Assembly (NCBI RefSeq): GCF_031877795.1
Contig: NC_133937.1
Coordinates: forward strand, 18,255,501-18,319,500
Origin: Strix aluco
Lineage: Eukaryota; Chordata; Aves; Strigiformes; Strigidae
Direction of reading: 5' to 3'
DNA length: 64,000 nt
The notes under the pieces were generated by a model. It did no database searches, was not told the DNA's origin, and worked only from the letters and a program-made list of their open reading frames with translations. This document shows positions 1 to 14,400 of this stretch, one piece after another. Numbering within the stretch: the first letter of the stretch is position 1; every line of letters starts with the position of its first letter. Position numbers and translations under genes: made by a program.

Positions 1-2145
1 ATTAACTTTAGTTCTCTTTTCAAAGAGGATTTGACTAAGAGCAGCACTGATTCAGTGGGTCACAGACACACCACCGCCAGTCGGTTTTCTGTCACATTAA
101 CATTTTCCCTGGGTAGGTCCCAGCACTAGGAAGTCATCAGAAAGGGAATATTTTCAGAAGTGTGGAACTAATATACTTGCAGCCTATGCAAGAAGTAAAG
201 GTACATTTCTGTCTGCTTGCTGGTTTATGGCTTTCAAGCACAGACTTGTAAGATGGGTAGCTAATACCTGTCCCACACAATTCCTCAAACTTCAGGTAAC
301 ATTATTAAAAAATACAGCACATCTATAATGCACTAGTACATAATACACAGAAATGGTAGAATATGAAGAGCATGCTTGAATAGTCTTGGGATTACAATCT
401 TGTGAGTAAAACAGACTAAGCACAATTAAATGTAAGCTTCATGATGCAGTCACAAACATGATAGCTACGTTTTCAAAGAAGTAAAGGAAAAGCTCGCTAC
501 CTGAGTAGAAGAGCTATTGCAGCTACTCTAGTCTGTGCCTGTAAGACTTGGAACATATGAACTGCTGAACCACAACCACCAAGCTCCAGAAGGAAACTAA
601 ATACTTAGCATAAAAAAAGCAACTGAAATAGCTAACTTAATTTTAAAGGTAGAGGAGAGAGATAACATACAAGCACTTGAAACAATAGAATAACTATTCA
701 CCTTTAAACACCCATGCCAAAGTTAGGGGAGAGAGAAAATGTGGTAAGAGTTCAAACTGAATTGAACAGCATGAGAAACTTCTGTTGTAAAGGCTCACAG
801 GTGAACTGCTGGAGCAGCTATGAAGCTATATCAGATAGTAAAAGAAAGATTAGCTAGACATATGTCAAGAGTAGATTATCTAAAAAAGCACATTATATAA
901 TAAATAAAAATCTCACTCAAGATGCCCTCTTTCAGGCCTGTATTCTGATTCTTAAAATTAGAAACTCATTTCCCTCCAAAAAAATCACTCTCTGGGTTGC
1001 AGATGATCGTTTCAAATCACACAGCTGGTCTCAGTGGTGTTCATAGTGAACACGTACATACACATCACAGATTGCTTGAGCACAACTGGAACTACTCTTA
1101 CAGCAGCTCAGCAAACATGCCAAGTACTGAAAAGGCACCAAGAATGAACTTCCTTGCCCCAATTACAATACAAGAGAAGAAACCAAACTGGCAAGCCGAG
1201 GGGTGAGGACGCCAAGACTGAACCAAGACCCTACAGTGTCCTACCCCAATAGCTGAACAGACACAAGGAGCTGCCACCTGCACCCAGTTCTGGTCTAGCT
1301 TGACTACATGCAGAACAAAGCATCTGAAAAGCTGAAGACACAGTGCAATATTCAAACACTGACACCCAGCTGTCTTCAATTAGCATTCCTCTGCTTCAGA
1401 TTAATAATTCCATGCCATTTTATACTGAGGGGAAAAAAAAAACATGATGTTTTTTGTAAGAAACAAGCAAACCATGGTATTACTAAAATGTAGGAGTTTA
1501 TTTTCCTTTTACAGATTAAGGAAACTGATGTGAAGGTACAGGTTCCTAGCTCCTCAACTATTCAAGCACTGTCAGTCTTAAGAAAATAAGCAACTCCTTT
1601 ACACTGGAACACCTGCTGCACCAAGTCAGAATAAAGTTTCTGCTGTTTGTTTCTCTGATACTACCCACTCCAAACCAATTCCCTGCAAAACACCTCAGCA
1701 TTCACAAAGCTAGCTGCAACAACAAATGGAAAACAGTAGCTTTTGGTGGAATTCATCTGTGCGAGTTTTTCCACATGCTGTGACAGACTAAGAAGGTTAG
1801 GTAAGACAAGAATAGGGATCAACTGACAGAGAAAGGATGCTACAAATGCTGCTGCTGATTGATTGTTAATCAAGCTTGCTCTGAAAAGATGAATGGAGGG
1901 AGCATTCTGACTTGAGGGCTCCTTTGGTTTTGTTTTCTCTCAATCTTTTTATATTTTTAAAACGTCCACATACTCATAACAGGGTAGCAAGTGCAGCTAA
2001 ACTGATCTAGAAAAACAGCCAGGACAGGGCACTGTAATGCAATCATCAGGTATTTCAGGCAAAGTTAGCCACAGGAAAAACTCTAAAATATGGTTTTCTT
2101 CACTAGGGTTATATGGCAGGATGATATTCTTACTACACAAGAATT

Positions 2146-2176
2146 CATATATATATACACACACACATATATACAC
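2146..2176. repeat. TA/CA microsatellite
   Basis: Alternating (TA)n, (CA)n, then (TA)n and CA tract of about 31 bases. Confidence 0.85.
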
Positions 2177-5100
2177 TTTTTTTTATAATTGAAAACATAG
2201 CCCTAGAGAGAACTAAGTGATCAACAAACTAACAAAATGCACCAGAGGACAAATCGAGATTCAGTTTGGATCACTGGTACCTTGATTTGCTCACAGAATA
2301 AAGCAAACAAAAAAGAACTATCAGGGTTACTTGATTGTATTTTTCTATACATGTAATTCACCTGTTAAATCTGCACATACCCTTCTTATTGCCTGTAAAT
2401 AGTACAGAACTCTCAGGAAGGAAAGTTATGACAAAATATGTTTTTTTCTAAATTTAGAAACAGGTTTGCTTCTCTTGTTTGCTGTTTTCTTCCTCCTCCT
2501 CCTCCACTGCTACTACCCCTGTAAGCTTACTAACAGTATTAAAACCCTAATGGGATCTCTGTTTACATGACTTTCTTATACCTCTTATTTCCTCAACTAC
2601 AGTTATACAACTCTATATGGACCCCATAACCATTTTGCAGCAGTGAGATTACACTAAGAATAATGTCACAGGGTAGCAAATGCAGAGATACAATAAAACC
2701 ACATGGAAAGCGAAAGGAAGAACCGGGAGGAGGTCCACATCAGCCCTAAGCCACAGAATGACATTTTTATGTACAAAACAGTTGAGAAGACAAATAAGCA
2801 ACAGAACTTTTTCATTAGCACTTACTGGATAAGACTGATGAGATTCATAGCCAAAACCCATTAAAAATACAAATCCCAGATGGGCAGATTATGGTCCAGA
2901 ATTGGAAACCTCACGCTTAACTGACAAACTGCAGCAACTATTACTACACAAATTCTGTTACAACCATCACAATTACATTTTAATGGCTTTTTGTTTTTTT
3001 AATCTGATGCAAAAAGGTTTGTTTTATCAGAGGAGGGTGTACAATTCACCCCCAAAGTCTCTGCCGCCTACAGCAAAAGCACAGAGTCAAATTTCAGCTC
3101 AATTTCTGAAAATTGCTTAACACTGCATCACAAACAGCTCATACATGTAAGTCAAAACATTTAATGGCTCAAACTATCTTTTTGTTGCTGTACTTACACT
3201 TCCCTTCAAAATTTGGCTGACTGCATAAACATATGACATCATGACTTCTGCCTCCAAGATTAAGACATTTTAGGAAGCAAGAATTCGTTTCTTCTATAAG
3301 GCAGTCCTTAAAATACATCAAAATATTAAAAAAAACCCCTCATTTTTTATTTGCACACAAGCCCTGTAGATTTACAGAATACAATTCTAAATCACATTGA
3401 GGATTTACAGTGGATGAGTAGGGGTTTTTTTCAAGTGTCAGTAATTTTAAACCTGTTAAAGCTTGCAGTTCCCCTTCTGGTCATCTGAATTATTAAAAAA
3501 AACCATTTCTGACAAACCTATTTCACAATGGTTTTCTACACTCACTCTCTGCATGTGTTCAGAGCTAAAAAAAACCCAACCAAAAACCACCTGACCTAAC
3601 TTTGCTCACTGGTGGAAAAATGGCATCACCACCATGCTAACATCAAGCATAGAGACTGTATCCCAAACTAATTTTTCTGAAAGACTCTGAGCACCTAATA
3701 GGGGAGGGATCACACATACTCAGCTCAACTCCTGCTGTTTCAATATTAGACTGAGTTAAAAAAAAATTTTATCTTTATGTTATTATGATTTAAAAGATGT
3801 AAATTTAAAAATAAAGTGTTTAACTATTACGCCAACTCCTGGTGACACTTCCACAAGATTCTGAGGCATAAAAAAGCACAACAAAAAGAGAGCTGGTGAG
3901 GCTTCATAATGCTAAGCAATAACTGATCACAGAACTAAAACTTACAAGATGCATGATGTGGCATAAGGTCCAAGAGTCCTAACCCACTAAGAGTTTAAAT
4001 CAGTAAGAGTATGCCAAAAATCCCACAGCCATGTCTCAACCTTCCCTACAGTAATTCATCATTTCTTCCTGTTAGCAAAAACCTTCTACCAGTAGCAAAA
4101 CCTTCTACTGATGTATAAAGTGGTCATGATCTAACTTCAGAAAGGCTTCCTTTGAGATGCTCCAGTTACCAGTGCCCCTCCTTTTAAAGCTAAAACAATG
4201 TTGAAACAAGCAAGGAGACACAGATGAATAGTGGGGTTTCTTATGTTACCCTGCATAGCTCACACTAATACATGCAGCATTTACTTTCTCTGAATTTCTA
4301 GAGATTTGTGGGGAAATGGTTCCTTTTTCTTCCCACACTCTCCAAATGAGACTTCTCTGCCAAGAATCAGATCTCCCAGCCCTGTACCCCACTGGATGAG
4401 AACCTGAGACACAAGGGGAGCGAGTTCAGCATCCTCTGAGTGCCAGGCAGCTACTCAGATCACCTTGTCAGACCATCCAAATACAACTTTGTTTGGAAAC
4501 TTCCACAAAATTATTCGGAAACATTCATTCATTCCACAAAATATCACTGTCTGCCATAATCCAACTGCAACAACAGCCAGCAGGAATACTGTTACTCTTG
4601 ACACAACTTAATCAATAGGGAGAAATTACAATTCAACCAAATAATGTAGTACTGGCGTTACCAGGTGAAATCTGGAGTGCTTAGTTCTGCTGAGAAGACC
4701 TATGCCAGAAGAAAAAGGCCAATGTTTTCTGATGAAGGGCTTTTAAAAATATAACATAAGAAACAGCTCCTCGCAGCAAGAGGCTACAATTTACATGAAG
4801 ATGGAGGCAAACTTCTCAATACACCAGTTTCCTGTGTCAGCAAGAACACTTTCGGAGGCAAAACATCTAAAGAAATCCTCTCTTCAGAGCAGCATGAGAT
4901 GTTAATAAGAAAAATAACCACCCCTGTTGTGTTATTCCTCCTTTCACCACTGGTAAACATGACTAAAGAGTTTCAATATGCCCAAGTAAATTTTAATTGC
5001 CAAGCAGATAACCTGCTGTGTAATCATCCCTCACAGGTCCGCTTGCAATTAGTAGACAGAAGAAGAGCTGCACATCTGAAAACTTCTTCTGCACTCCAAA

Positions 5101-8100
5101 GGTCAACCAGCTGAAGAACAGATTTCCCTTCCTTCCTTACAAACTTGTCTTCCTTATGTCCTTAAAGCATGACATCTACAACACTCTTACTATATTATAA
5201 ACCAGATCTCTAGAAAAAAAACCCACTTGAATCAAGTCAGAATGTCAGAACAAGGCAAAGGTGGAAAGCTAGAAGTTATATTTGGCAACCAAAAACATGT
5301 TTGATGGGGGAAGGGAGGGAAATAAAGATTAAACCAAAATCCATTATTTAGTTTCATGACTCCAGGACAGAACACCAGCACATTCGTCCATCACTAAACT
5401 CAAATTCCTAAGATCCTAGTCACCTAAGTTCTGCCTCACGATTCACACAAGATTTTGTTGCAAATGCATACAACACACCTACAGAAAACATCTGCTCTAG
5501 GCAAATGTCAGAACCTCTTCCAAACACAAGTAAAATCCAGATCAGAAAGGTGCATTTTCCATTTAACTCTATTGCTTCTCCTATGCAATAACTGTGAAAA
5601 TCTTCTACACAGGGCTGTGCCGATGAAACTGGAGTATCTGATGTTATGTTGATGCCTTATGCCAGATGAGATCTATTTGCCTCTTCATAAGCTCTGCATC
5701 TCAAGAGCAAAATGTCGGTAAGCTCTTTTCTCAACTCTCACCCACTCTAACACGCTTGAGATCCCAAAACGGTAATACCAGCATTAGGCAGGCAATGCAG
5801 CATTCACAACTCGACAACCTCCTCTGGAAATTCAGACAAGAAAATTCTTAATCCAAACACCCTTCCATTTCCTTCCCTAAAAAAAGAATTCACCTCAAAA
5901 AAAGAGCAGCCTGGGCAAGCAACCGACAGCTGTTAGAAATCCTAAAATGAACAGCAGATTTTTGTAAAGCAAGACAGACAGTGCTACAAAACACTGTATT
6001 CATGCCAGTGCTGGCCAAGGTTTCATGACAAATTGGGCAGCTTGGATTCAGAATAACTCTACAGCTGATGAAGCAGATCAGCTTCAGGCAAGTCATTTCC
6101 CCTGCACTGTTACTCCCTCGCTCTCTCAGCCCATGCAGAAAGCATACTGCATAACCGGGATTGTGCATTCAGACCACAGACATCAAACAGCTCCCATTTC
6201 CTGAAAGCAGGGCTCAGTACTACCAGTTCTTCCCACTTCTGCCCCATGCAAGGTATTTTAAAAGCTCAGAATTCAAAATTATCTCCAGTGATCTATGACA
6301 AAAAAACAAACTATGAAGACCAACATGGACCAGGTATTTTTTCTGCATGTAGCCGATGGAACATAAACACAAATCGAAAAGTCAGACTGCATCAAAGCTG
6401 AGGATCAATCTCTACCGAGAAGTATTAATGTTTTCAGATGCTGAAAGAAGCCATACAAAACACCATGCAACCTCTACTATTTAATGTGCTGCTCTCTACC
6501 ATTAGTATCAATCCTTAAGTATTACATGCAAAATTAATCTCTAACCAGCTTTTTTCCTGTGTCTAAATCCCAGAGCAGTATCATTTGGCCTCCAAACAAA
6601 TGCACTGGCAAACACTGAAGAGTTGCATTACTGAGCATACCAGAATGAGATCAGGCCAATTTTGTTGGGGGTGATAGGAGAGTTATTGTCTGAAAATAAT
6701 AGATCAAGGATCAGGCATTCTCACCTCTAGGGGAAAAAAAAAAAAATTCAACATCTGTCAGGAACTAAAAGAAGATACCACCTCTTAACATCACCAATGG
6801 AAAATGATTGGAAGTTTACAAATCTGCTTCATAGACAGGAGTCAGTTAGATATCTAAATGCTTTTGAAAAAATTTTACCTGACTCCCCTTTTTATCTCCT
6901 TTGGTTTCATAAAAATATCCCCAAATCTAACCCCAGATCTATGGCTGTATGGGAGGTTACAGAGCCCACCCAGTGATGTCCTTCAATTCTAGGTTGTCCC
7001 ACCGCAGTTCAAAGGTGCAGCACAGCAGTCCCTGTTCAGCCTGAACTGCCACTGTGGGACACAGGCTTCCAAAGTCCCTAGCACTCCTCAAGCTCTCACC
7101 GCACAGCAATTACATTTCCTCTTGCTCAAAGTAAGGCATCCATCTGATCATTTCTTAGTATCCTACAGCTGGAGAAAGTTCCTCCTCTAAGAAGAAATAA
7201 ATTCTCTTCCATTTCCCCCACATCACCTATAGGGAGAACAGAAGGGGGAAACAAAACTGGGTACCAAGGAATATATGAAGCAAGCAGGCAGCTACAGCAC
7301 GTTTACAGAGGAGGAATTAATTACAAGCATATCTATAACTTTCAGTGCACAAAAATAATAACAAAAGCACCACTGGAAAACTGTGGAGCCACTGATTAAC
7401 TACAGTCCATTGCATGAATTTGCTTAGACAAATGCACAGTATCTCCCAAGATTTCTCCAACATCACAAGACTGAAGCAAAGTCAAACATCTTCTGAAAAC
7501 GTCCATGGAAGTCTTGAAACACTTGCTGGTCATAACTAGCCAGGGAAACCTAACTCCCTGTCCTTGAGAGGGATAAGCAGCTTAGCTGACCCCATGCGCT
7601 ACTGCTTTAAATCCAATCCATTAGTCAATGAAAACTTCCAAAGGCATTCAAGGTCAAATACAACTAACTTCTCTGTCAGATCGCCTTCTCTTCAAGCCAT
7701 GCATGAAAGTTACATGTAGGCATAAGTTACAAATATTTTCACCTGGAGCCCTGGTAAACAAATTTGCAGCTGCATTTCACTTTTTCTCCCATCTCAGCAT
7801 TTACTGACCTAAATATGAAGTAGGAAATGGAATTACATGCAATATGCAGCAGGAACTGTAAACAGCTCAAGAGAATTACTAAATGATGCCCTATAGAATT
7901 CACAAAGATATTAGATTCTCAGAAAAAGTTGTCATCTCATTTATACACCTATTAATTACACACCCACCAGCTACCATGAAGCTTAAATGCCAAATACTTA
8001 CCAATAATTTTTACTTCAGCAATCAGTGTTTCCCAGAAGCATGGAACCTGGGCATTCAAGCTATTCAATTAGCCTCAACATGGATTAACAAGGATGAGAC

Positions 8101-9580
8101 AGATACAAATTTACCAGGTAAGAATTCCAATATAATGGATATTAAAAAGAAAAATATTAGAGGATAAGTCTTGAGAATCACAATTTGTCATACACAAAGT
8201 CAGGCACACGTGAGCACATACTGAGAACAGTAAACCTGAAGTCCTACAAAGACCAAAACCAAGACATGGACAGGTTCCATAAGGTCATACAATACTCAAT
8301 ATTCACAGGTTCAGCAAACTTTTCTGTACTTCAAGGAAGAATCTTGTTCTGTCACATACACTGGAAGATGCCAGTAAGAATGGCTTTGCTGCACGCAGGC
8401 ATTGTTCTAATGAATATATCTAAAGAAGAGTCCATATTACCATCTGGACTACATTGATTTGAAGGCTGCCTCACTTTTTCTTTAGTTCTGGCTGGGGAGA
8501 CATGCTCAAAGCAGCATCTTTAGAGATCTCAAACCTAATGAACAGAAAAGCTGCAATTTACTTTTTCTACTAGTTTATCTGGAAAAAAATAAAGAACCAT
8601 ACTAATTAGATTTTAAACTGGTGTTTTCACTTTCAGTTCTCCACCAATGAATTACTCATATTTACCAATATTTCTGGATGATCATCTGCTTCAATTTTTC
8701 ATCTCTCTGAACAGAGGAGGAAGCTTGAATTGATGGCCCAGGTATTCACCTGCCCACTACTTCAGTAAGTTGCCTCTTAGGTGTCCTAACTTGGGAGAAA
8801 AAAGTACAGCTGGATGCCTTCCTGTAAAGACTCTCATTGCTTGCAGACAAATTCTGAGTAATATTTCTTTTATCACACTACCTATTCATATTTTTGTAAA
8901 AAATGTGGACTTCTTTTTCTGTATTGGTTTTGGTCTCTGACCTCCCTCTTTTTCATTTTCTCAAGTCTGTTCTCCCCTCCAGCAACCAGCTTTACTCCCA
9001 CAAAGAACTGAGGACAGATTTTTTTCTTCCTCCCTCCATCTTATCCATTTATCCTTTCCCTTTCTTCTACATGCCAATCCTTATCCCATATGAAAAAGAA
9101 GCTTGAAAGCTCTACTATAGATCTCACAGCCACAAATTAAAGCTAGCAGACAAAAGAAAGGCATAAAAGTCACTGAGACATCAAGAAATAACACTCAGGT
9201 CCCCCTACTTCCAGCAGCTGAATGAGGATGTTAAGAATTTGTTTAAAGACACTACTCCTGCAATCTTTTCAGGTTTTCCTCTTCTACGGAAAGGGAATGT
9301 CTTAACTTTCAATTTTTTTCAGTGCTAACTACACAGCAGTAGAGATTTAGATACAGAAAAAACAAGGCGCAGATTTTCCAGTTGTATACATCTTAAACGC
9401 GTTCAACCTTCTCCTAATTGATATTGGTAAATACTGACATTCTCTCCTTTCTTAGGTTTTTGTTGCAGCAACCTAAAAACACTAACAATGATTCATAATA
9501 GCAACAATGTTTTATTAAAACCAGATACTTTTCACAGCATCACTTTTCTCAAAATAAGGAATTCCAGAGAGCAGGGTCAA

Positions 9581-9688
9581 CATAGCGCTTAGGGATATAG
9601 TGTAGTTGGGAACTGTCAATGTTAGGTTAATGGTTGGACTAGATGATCTTCAAGGTCTTTTCCAACCTAGACGATTCTGTGATTCTGT
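9581..9688 (+). mobile_element. CR1 LINE, 3' end fragment
   Basis: Contains the conserved CR1 3' UTR segment ggttggactagatgatct, then a stretch ending ttttccaacctag, and finishes in the octamer tail gattctgtgattctgt. CR1 copies are usually truncated at the 5' end, as here. This element is the main sign that the source is a bird. Confidence 0.9.
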
Positions 9689-11402
9689 AACATGTATATC
9701 ACAGCCTGACAGAGCTCCTTTGTTTCATTCTTTTCAAAGATAGTATGTTTTAGCTGTATGGAAGCAAGTATAGATGAACTAAACATCATCAAAACAGCAG
9801 ATTTTCCACAAACCTTGCCCATAGCATTTAAAGCACCATCAAGAAATGTGCTCAAAGACATCACTTGCAGTATTTTCTGTTAAAAATGCTATGCAACTAT
9901 CCACAGCCTTATCAGAATGTCACTGCCATTTACAGGCAAAGAAACAAAGAAGAAAGGATGCATCAAAAAACACACAAATTACGAGAAGTATGAGAACCTT
10001 CTGGTCGGTAACCCTATACTTATTGCTCAAGACTACACAGCTTCAGAGGAGGTAACTTAGAAATGTGTGGTATGGTGTTTTGAAATTAGAACCAGTATTT
10101 TAAACATTTTGTATATTATGCATCACTTCTCTTTAATCTTTTAAAAAACTGATGACAAGAAGCAACACCAAACCAGAGCAAGAGGAGCATGGAACTGACA
10201 ACAGTCCAACGCAATTCATGAAACAATTCATAGGAGGACACGTCCACCTATTGAACAAGCGTGCCTGGCTTCTTGAAACTTCCCATCGCTCTGAACTCAG
10301 CAACTCACAAAAAAATCTATAACAGTCAAAGTGAATACAAAGATTCACCCATGTTGTAGGACATTAGCAAAAAGCAGACCCAGAAAATGAAGGTTCTGAA
10401 ATTGAATAATCTGCCTAGAAATAAAGACGCATCTTGAAAGTAACTAAGCTCTAATTCTAAATCTTCCAGGGTTTTTATGAGGGCAGGAATTACATCTTCT
10501 CCTACACATTTTATAATCCAGCAGAAAAAAAAAAAAGTCTGGTCTCTCTTGCTCCTGGCCTTTATCAGCAACACTCCAGAAGCTGCAGGATGTTTTTTCC
10601 CAGTTTCATTCCCCACCGCTTCGCTGATGGGTGACCCCAGGTACACAGAGGGGGCACAGCTCAAAACCCGAGGCTCTCTGTGGTGGCTATAAGACACACA
10701 AAATTAGTCTCCTGCCTGCTCTTCCTGCTTACAGCACCACATTATATAGATATTCAAATACATTAATTTAACAAAGAAAGCAACTTCTGGTGCTAGTATT
10801 CAAAGTGACATAAGCAGTACTTCTAAGCATGAAAAAAACCTTTTAAGCATGAAAAGAAAAGGCTGTTTTAACATGTGTTATTCTGAGTAAAATACTCAAT
10901 AATCAAAAGACATTTACATTTCACTGTAGAATTACATTTGCCCAAATAACCACACACTTCAAACCTGAAGTGTTGCTTGAGAAAAATCCTGAGATGTTTT
11001 GCCTTCACTTTGTTTTTACCTCAGGACAGACCTAGTTACCTACTGGTAAAAAATAAACAAGATAAAAATAAACCCCACTTTTTAGCAATGAAGAACAGGT
11101 CAAAGAAAAAAAAAAAAAGGGAGATAAAGGAAGGGGCAGGAAACAAAGGGAGAGCACAATCCAGAGTCGAGGATCAAACTTGAATCCTTACCCTTGCTTC
11201 CCCAGAGGTAAACATGCCACAGATAAGAATAACCCCTGTAGCTTCAGTCAGCCTGAAATGCAAATAGAGCATCTGTGATCTCTAGTCATTCAGCAACACG
11301 GGGATCTCCTCAAGGTGAAAGGAAGGAGAAAACAAACAAAAAGAAAAATCCATGGAAGTCAGGAAGAAAGATGAGTAGAAAGATGAGACAGGAGAAAATG
11401 AG

Positions 11403-11436
11403 ACATTTCCCAGTAGACAAAACATTTCCCAGTAGA
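11403..11436. repeat. Short direct duplication, 19-bp period
   Basis: The word acatttcccagtaga occurs at 11403 and again at 11422. A small local duplication. Confidence 0.7.
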
Positions 11437-14400
11437 AATATGAGACATTAAAATAGGGAAAGAATGTGTAAGACTTCTTGTGAGGGGAAGAGAAAGCCTA
11501 TCAAAAGGAAAAGGCCAGAAGACCACAACAGAGTTAAAACTGGCTGGTCATTTAAAATGTCAGTAGTAAAAAAGCATCTTTTCCTGGTAGCTTCTTTATG
11601 TGGTTTCTCTGGTACCCATTTCTGAAGAGAGGGGTACACACATTCAATTATCTCAGAAGTGCACAGGAAAATGCAAATGAAGAGACAAATGTGTGAGAGT
11701 CATTCAACTTGTCATCCTTCCAAAAGAAAGAGATATTACTGCATTATGAAACCACCTTTTTGTTTGGTAGAAACTTCTAGACAGCTTCTGAAATCTACTT
11801 CCCAGCTCTGAAGCAGTGCATTTAATTATGCCAATCAGTCTTGATAAATGACTGCCTCTAGAGTTTCCCTGTGGTGTCCTCAGCTCTAATGAATCAATGT
11901 CCCTTTTGCACCTCGTACTACAACCCAGTAAGTCCCTTCCTCAACTTGAACTTTTGCTTCTACTATATAGCAAGTCAACACCACCAGCCACTATGGAATA
12001 AGAGTACAAATGTAGGTGAAACTAATTTACTAGGGTGAGAAAATACAGAGAAATGTATTTTGTACTAGCAGGTAAGCCTTCACTTTCACATCACCTTTAC
12101 TCTTTGGACACCTAATCTCTGCTTATTTCATAAACATTTGTGATATCTTCCCACCAACATTTATATTTTTAAAATTCTGTTGCTTCTATAAAGAAACTCA
12201 TTAAGAAGCTATACCATACTTTTGCTCAACAGTTACTGTTTTGGATTTTTAATGTTTTTAGTGAACTTGGATATATTACAACAGATATATTTGGGCTAAA
12301 ACAGATTTGTTATGTGTTGTATTAAATTAAAAAACCACAACAAACAAGACATATTACACCTGTACCTCCCAGAGATGTGAGCTGATTACATAATCTCCCT
12401 CTTAATACCAGAGACACAAATAAAGTAGAAAGAAAAGAAAAATCAATTGTAACTTTATAATACACAGTAATAGCCAGTAACAAAACAGCAGCAAACCACA
12501 GTCTTCATTTCCAGCTTCACCAGGCTCAAGGAGCAGACACACTTTGGATAACACCAACACTCTTCTCTGAAAAGAACGAGTCTGAAGAGCACAGTATGAA
12601 TTTGAAAGAGACTACAAGTTTCTGCTGCTGTTTTCTGCAATTACTGCTTGAGGAAGGGTTATTTTTAATTTATTAGTTATTGGCAGTCCTGAGGAAGAAG
12701 TGTTGCTCTCTAAGCCATTTCTTCCTTGTCTGTATAAATTAATGAAGATCAGTCACTGCCATTTTACCAGTGTAGACACTGCTCAGACTGTGATCAGGTT
12801 GTCTCTCTAAACTGATCATATCCTCACCTCAGGCTCTGTCTATTCTCTGCCAATGATTCCCTCTCTACAGCTTGCATTTTTGAGGCACTGTGCCCAGAAC
12901 TTAACGTTGTGGGCACTCCTAACGGTTTGGAAGAACATAAACTGTCTGGGGCTGGATAATGAGAATGTTTTCTAGGAGATCACTGCCTGCATCAATTCTT
13001 AGTTAAGTCTGAGGGTGTTCTGCAATACAGTATACAGTGGTTCAAGCTTACAGTAAAGGAAAGAAAAAAAAAAAAAAATCAATCTTTCTCACTAGCTGCC
13101 TATTGAAAATAGTTTCAACACAACTCATCAGCACACTTCCAGCAGAAGCCAGTGTGAATGAATAAATACAAACTGAGCAAAAATATTGTGAACACACTAT
13201 TTAGCAATCCTACAGTATTTATGGCAACTTCTTAAGTGTTTGGTAAACATTTATGCTTCAGAAACTGTGAAATAGAAAGGACTAAGAGTGGGAAAGAGAT
13301 TAGGAGCTTTCAAGATGAAACAAAGCCACAGTGGGTTTGTAGAGATAATGAGCATACTTGAACATTTACTCCTAAGACCTCTGTCACAAAAATCCTTATG
13401 TGAAGATAATTGATAACAAAACATTTGCAGAAACACTGGGCTTCTTTCAATTACAATGAAAAATACAACTGTTTTAAAAAGTGAGAAGGGAAAAAGAGAA
13501 GATCATAATGGCTCTCATAACGGTTTCTGGGAAAGAAAAGCCTATCCAGAAAAGTGGAGAAAAGGCAAGTGGGTGCATTCATTAGTAGAAAGGTAAAAAA
13601 TAGGTGGAATGTAATTTGATATGGAAGAAAGTGAGTTGGAGCCACAAACCAACTCAGGGAACCACATGGTTCTGAATACACTGCAAGACCTTGTTCTTCA
13701 AAACAGCCATTCACCTTAACTTCAGAGATGAACCCCCTGTCTGCCTAGTACAGATGAAAGCTTCTTATCAATGATGTATACAGGCAACAGCCAAATATCA
13801 GTTACAAGCATTACCTCATTCAAAATGGAAAAAAAGGAGGGGTAAAAACAAGCAATAAAGGCAGTCTAATGAGAGAACAAGCCATTCCTAAAATAAGCAT
13901 TCAAAATTATGAAAGGAGTCTTGGTATTCCCAAAATTGACATGCTTTGGTGAAGTTTCCTCTGGGATTTCACTACAGGTGAATCAGCGGAGACTGAGAGC
14001 AGTTTCAAAGCCTAAGAGCATCCATAAAGTGGATGCAATGCATTCCTCCTCCACATTTAAAGAGAAAACTCCCTTCTGAAAAGTAATATAAGACGACTTC
14101 ACCATAGGGCAAATTAAATGAGGGAAAACCAACCAGTTACAGTCCTATTTTTCTGATGTAACTACTCAAGATAACCTGATCTTATAAAGAATTCCATTCC
14201 AAGATCATATTAGAGAAACTCAGACATTTTTCTCCACCTTCCATCATCTTTCTAGCAAGCTGATGGGGTGACTGACAAGCGAATAACTCAACTTTCTGGT
14301 GACCCTCTGTGGTGACCTCAGTGAATACTGTGTATATTTGCAACAAGCTACCCCAAGCCTTATTGTTAAATTTACAGTAAGGGTAATCATAATATTAAAA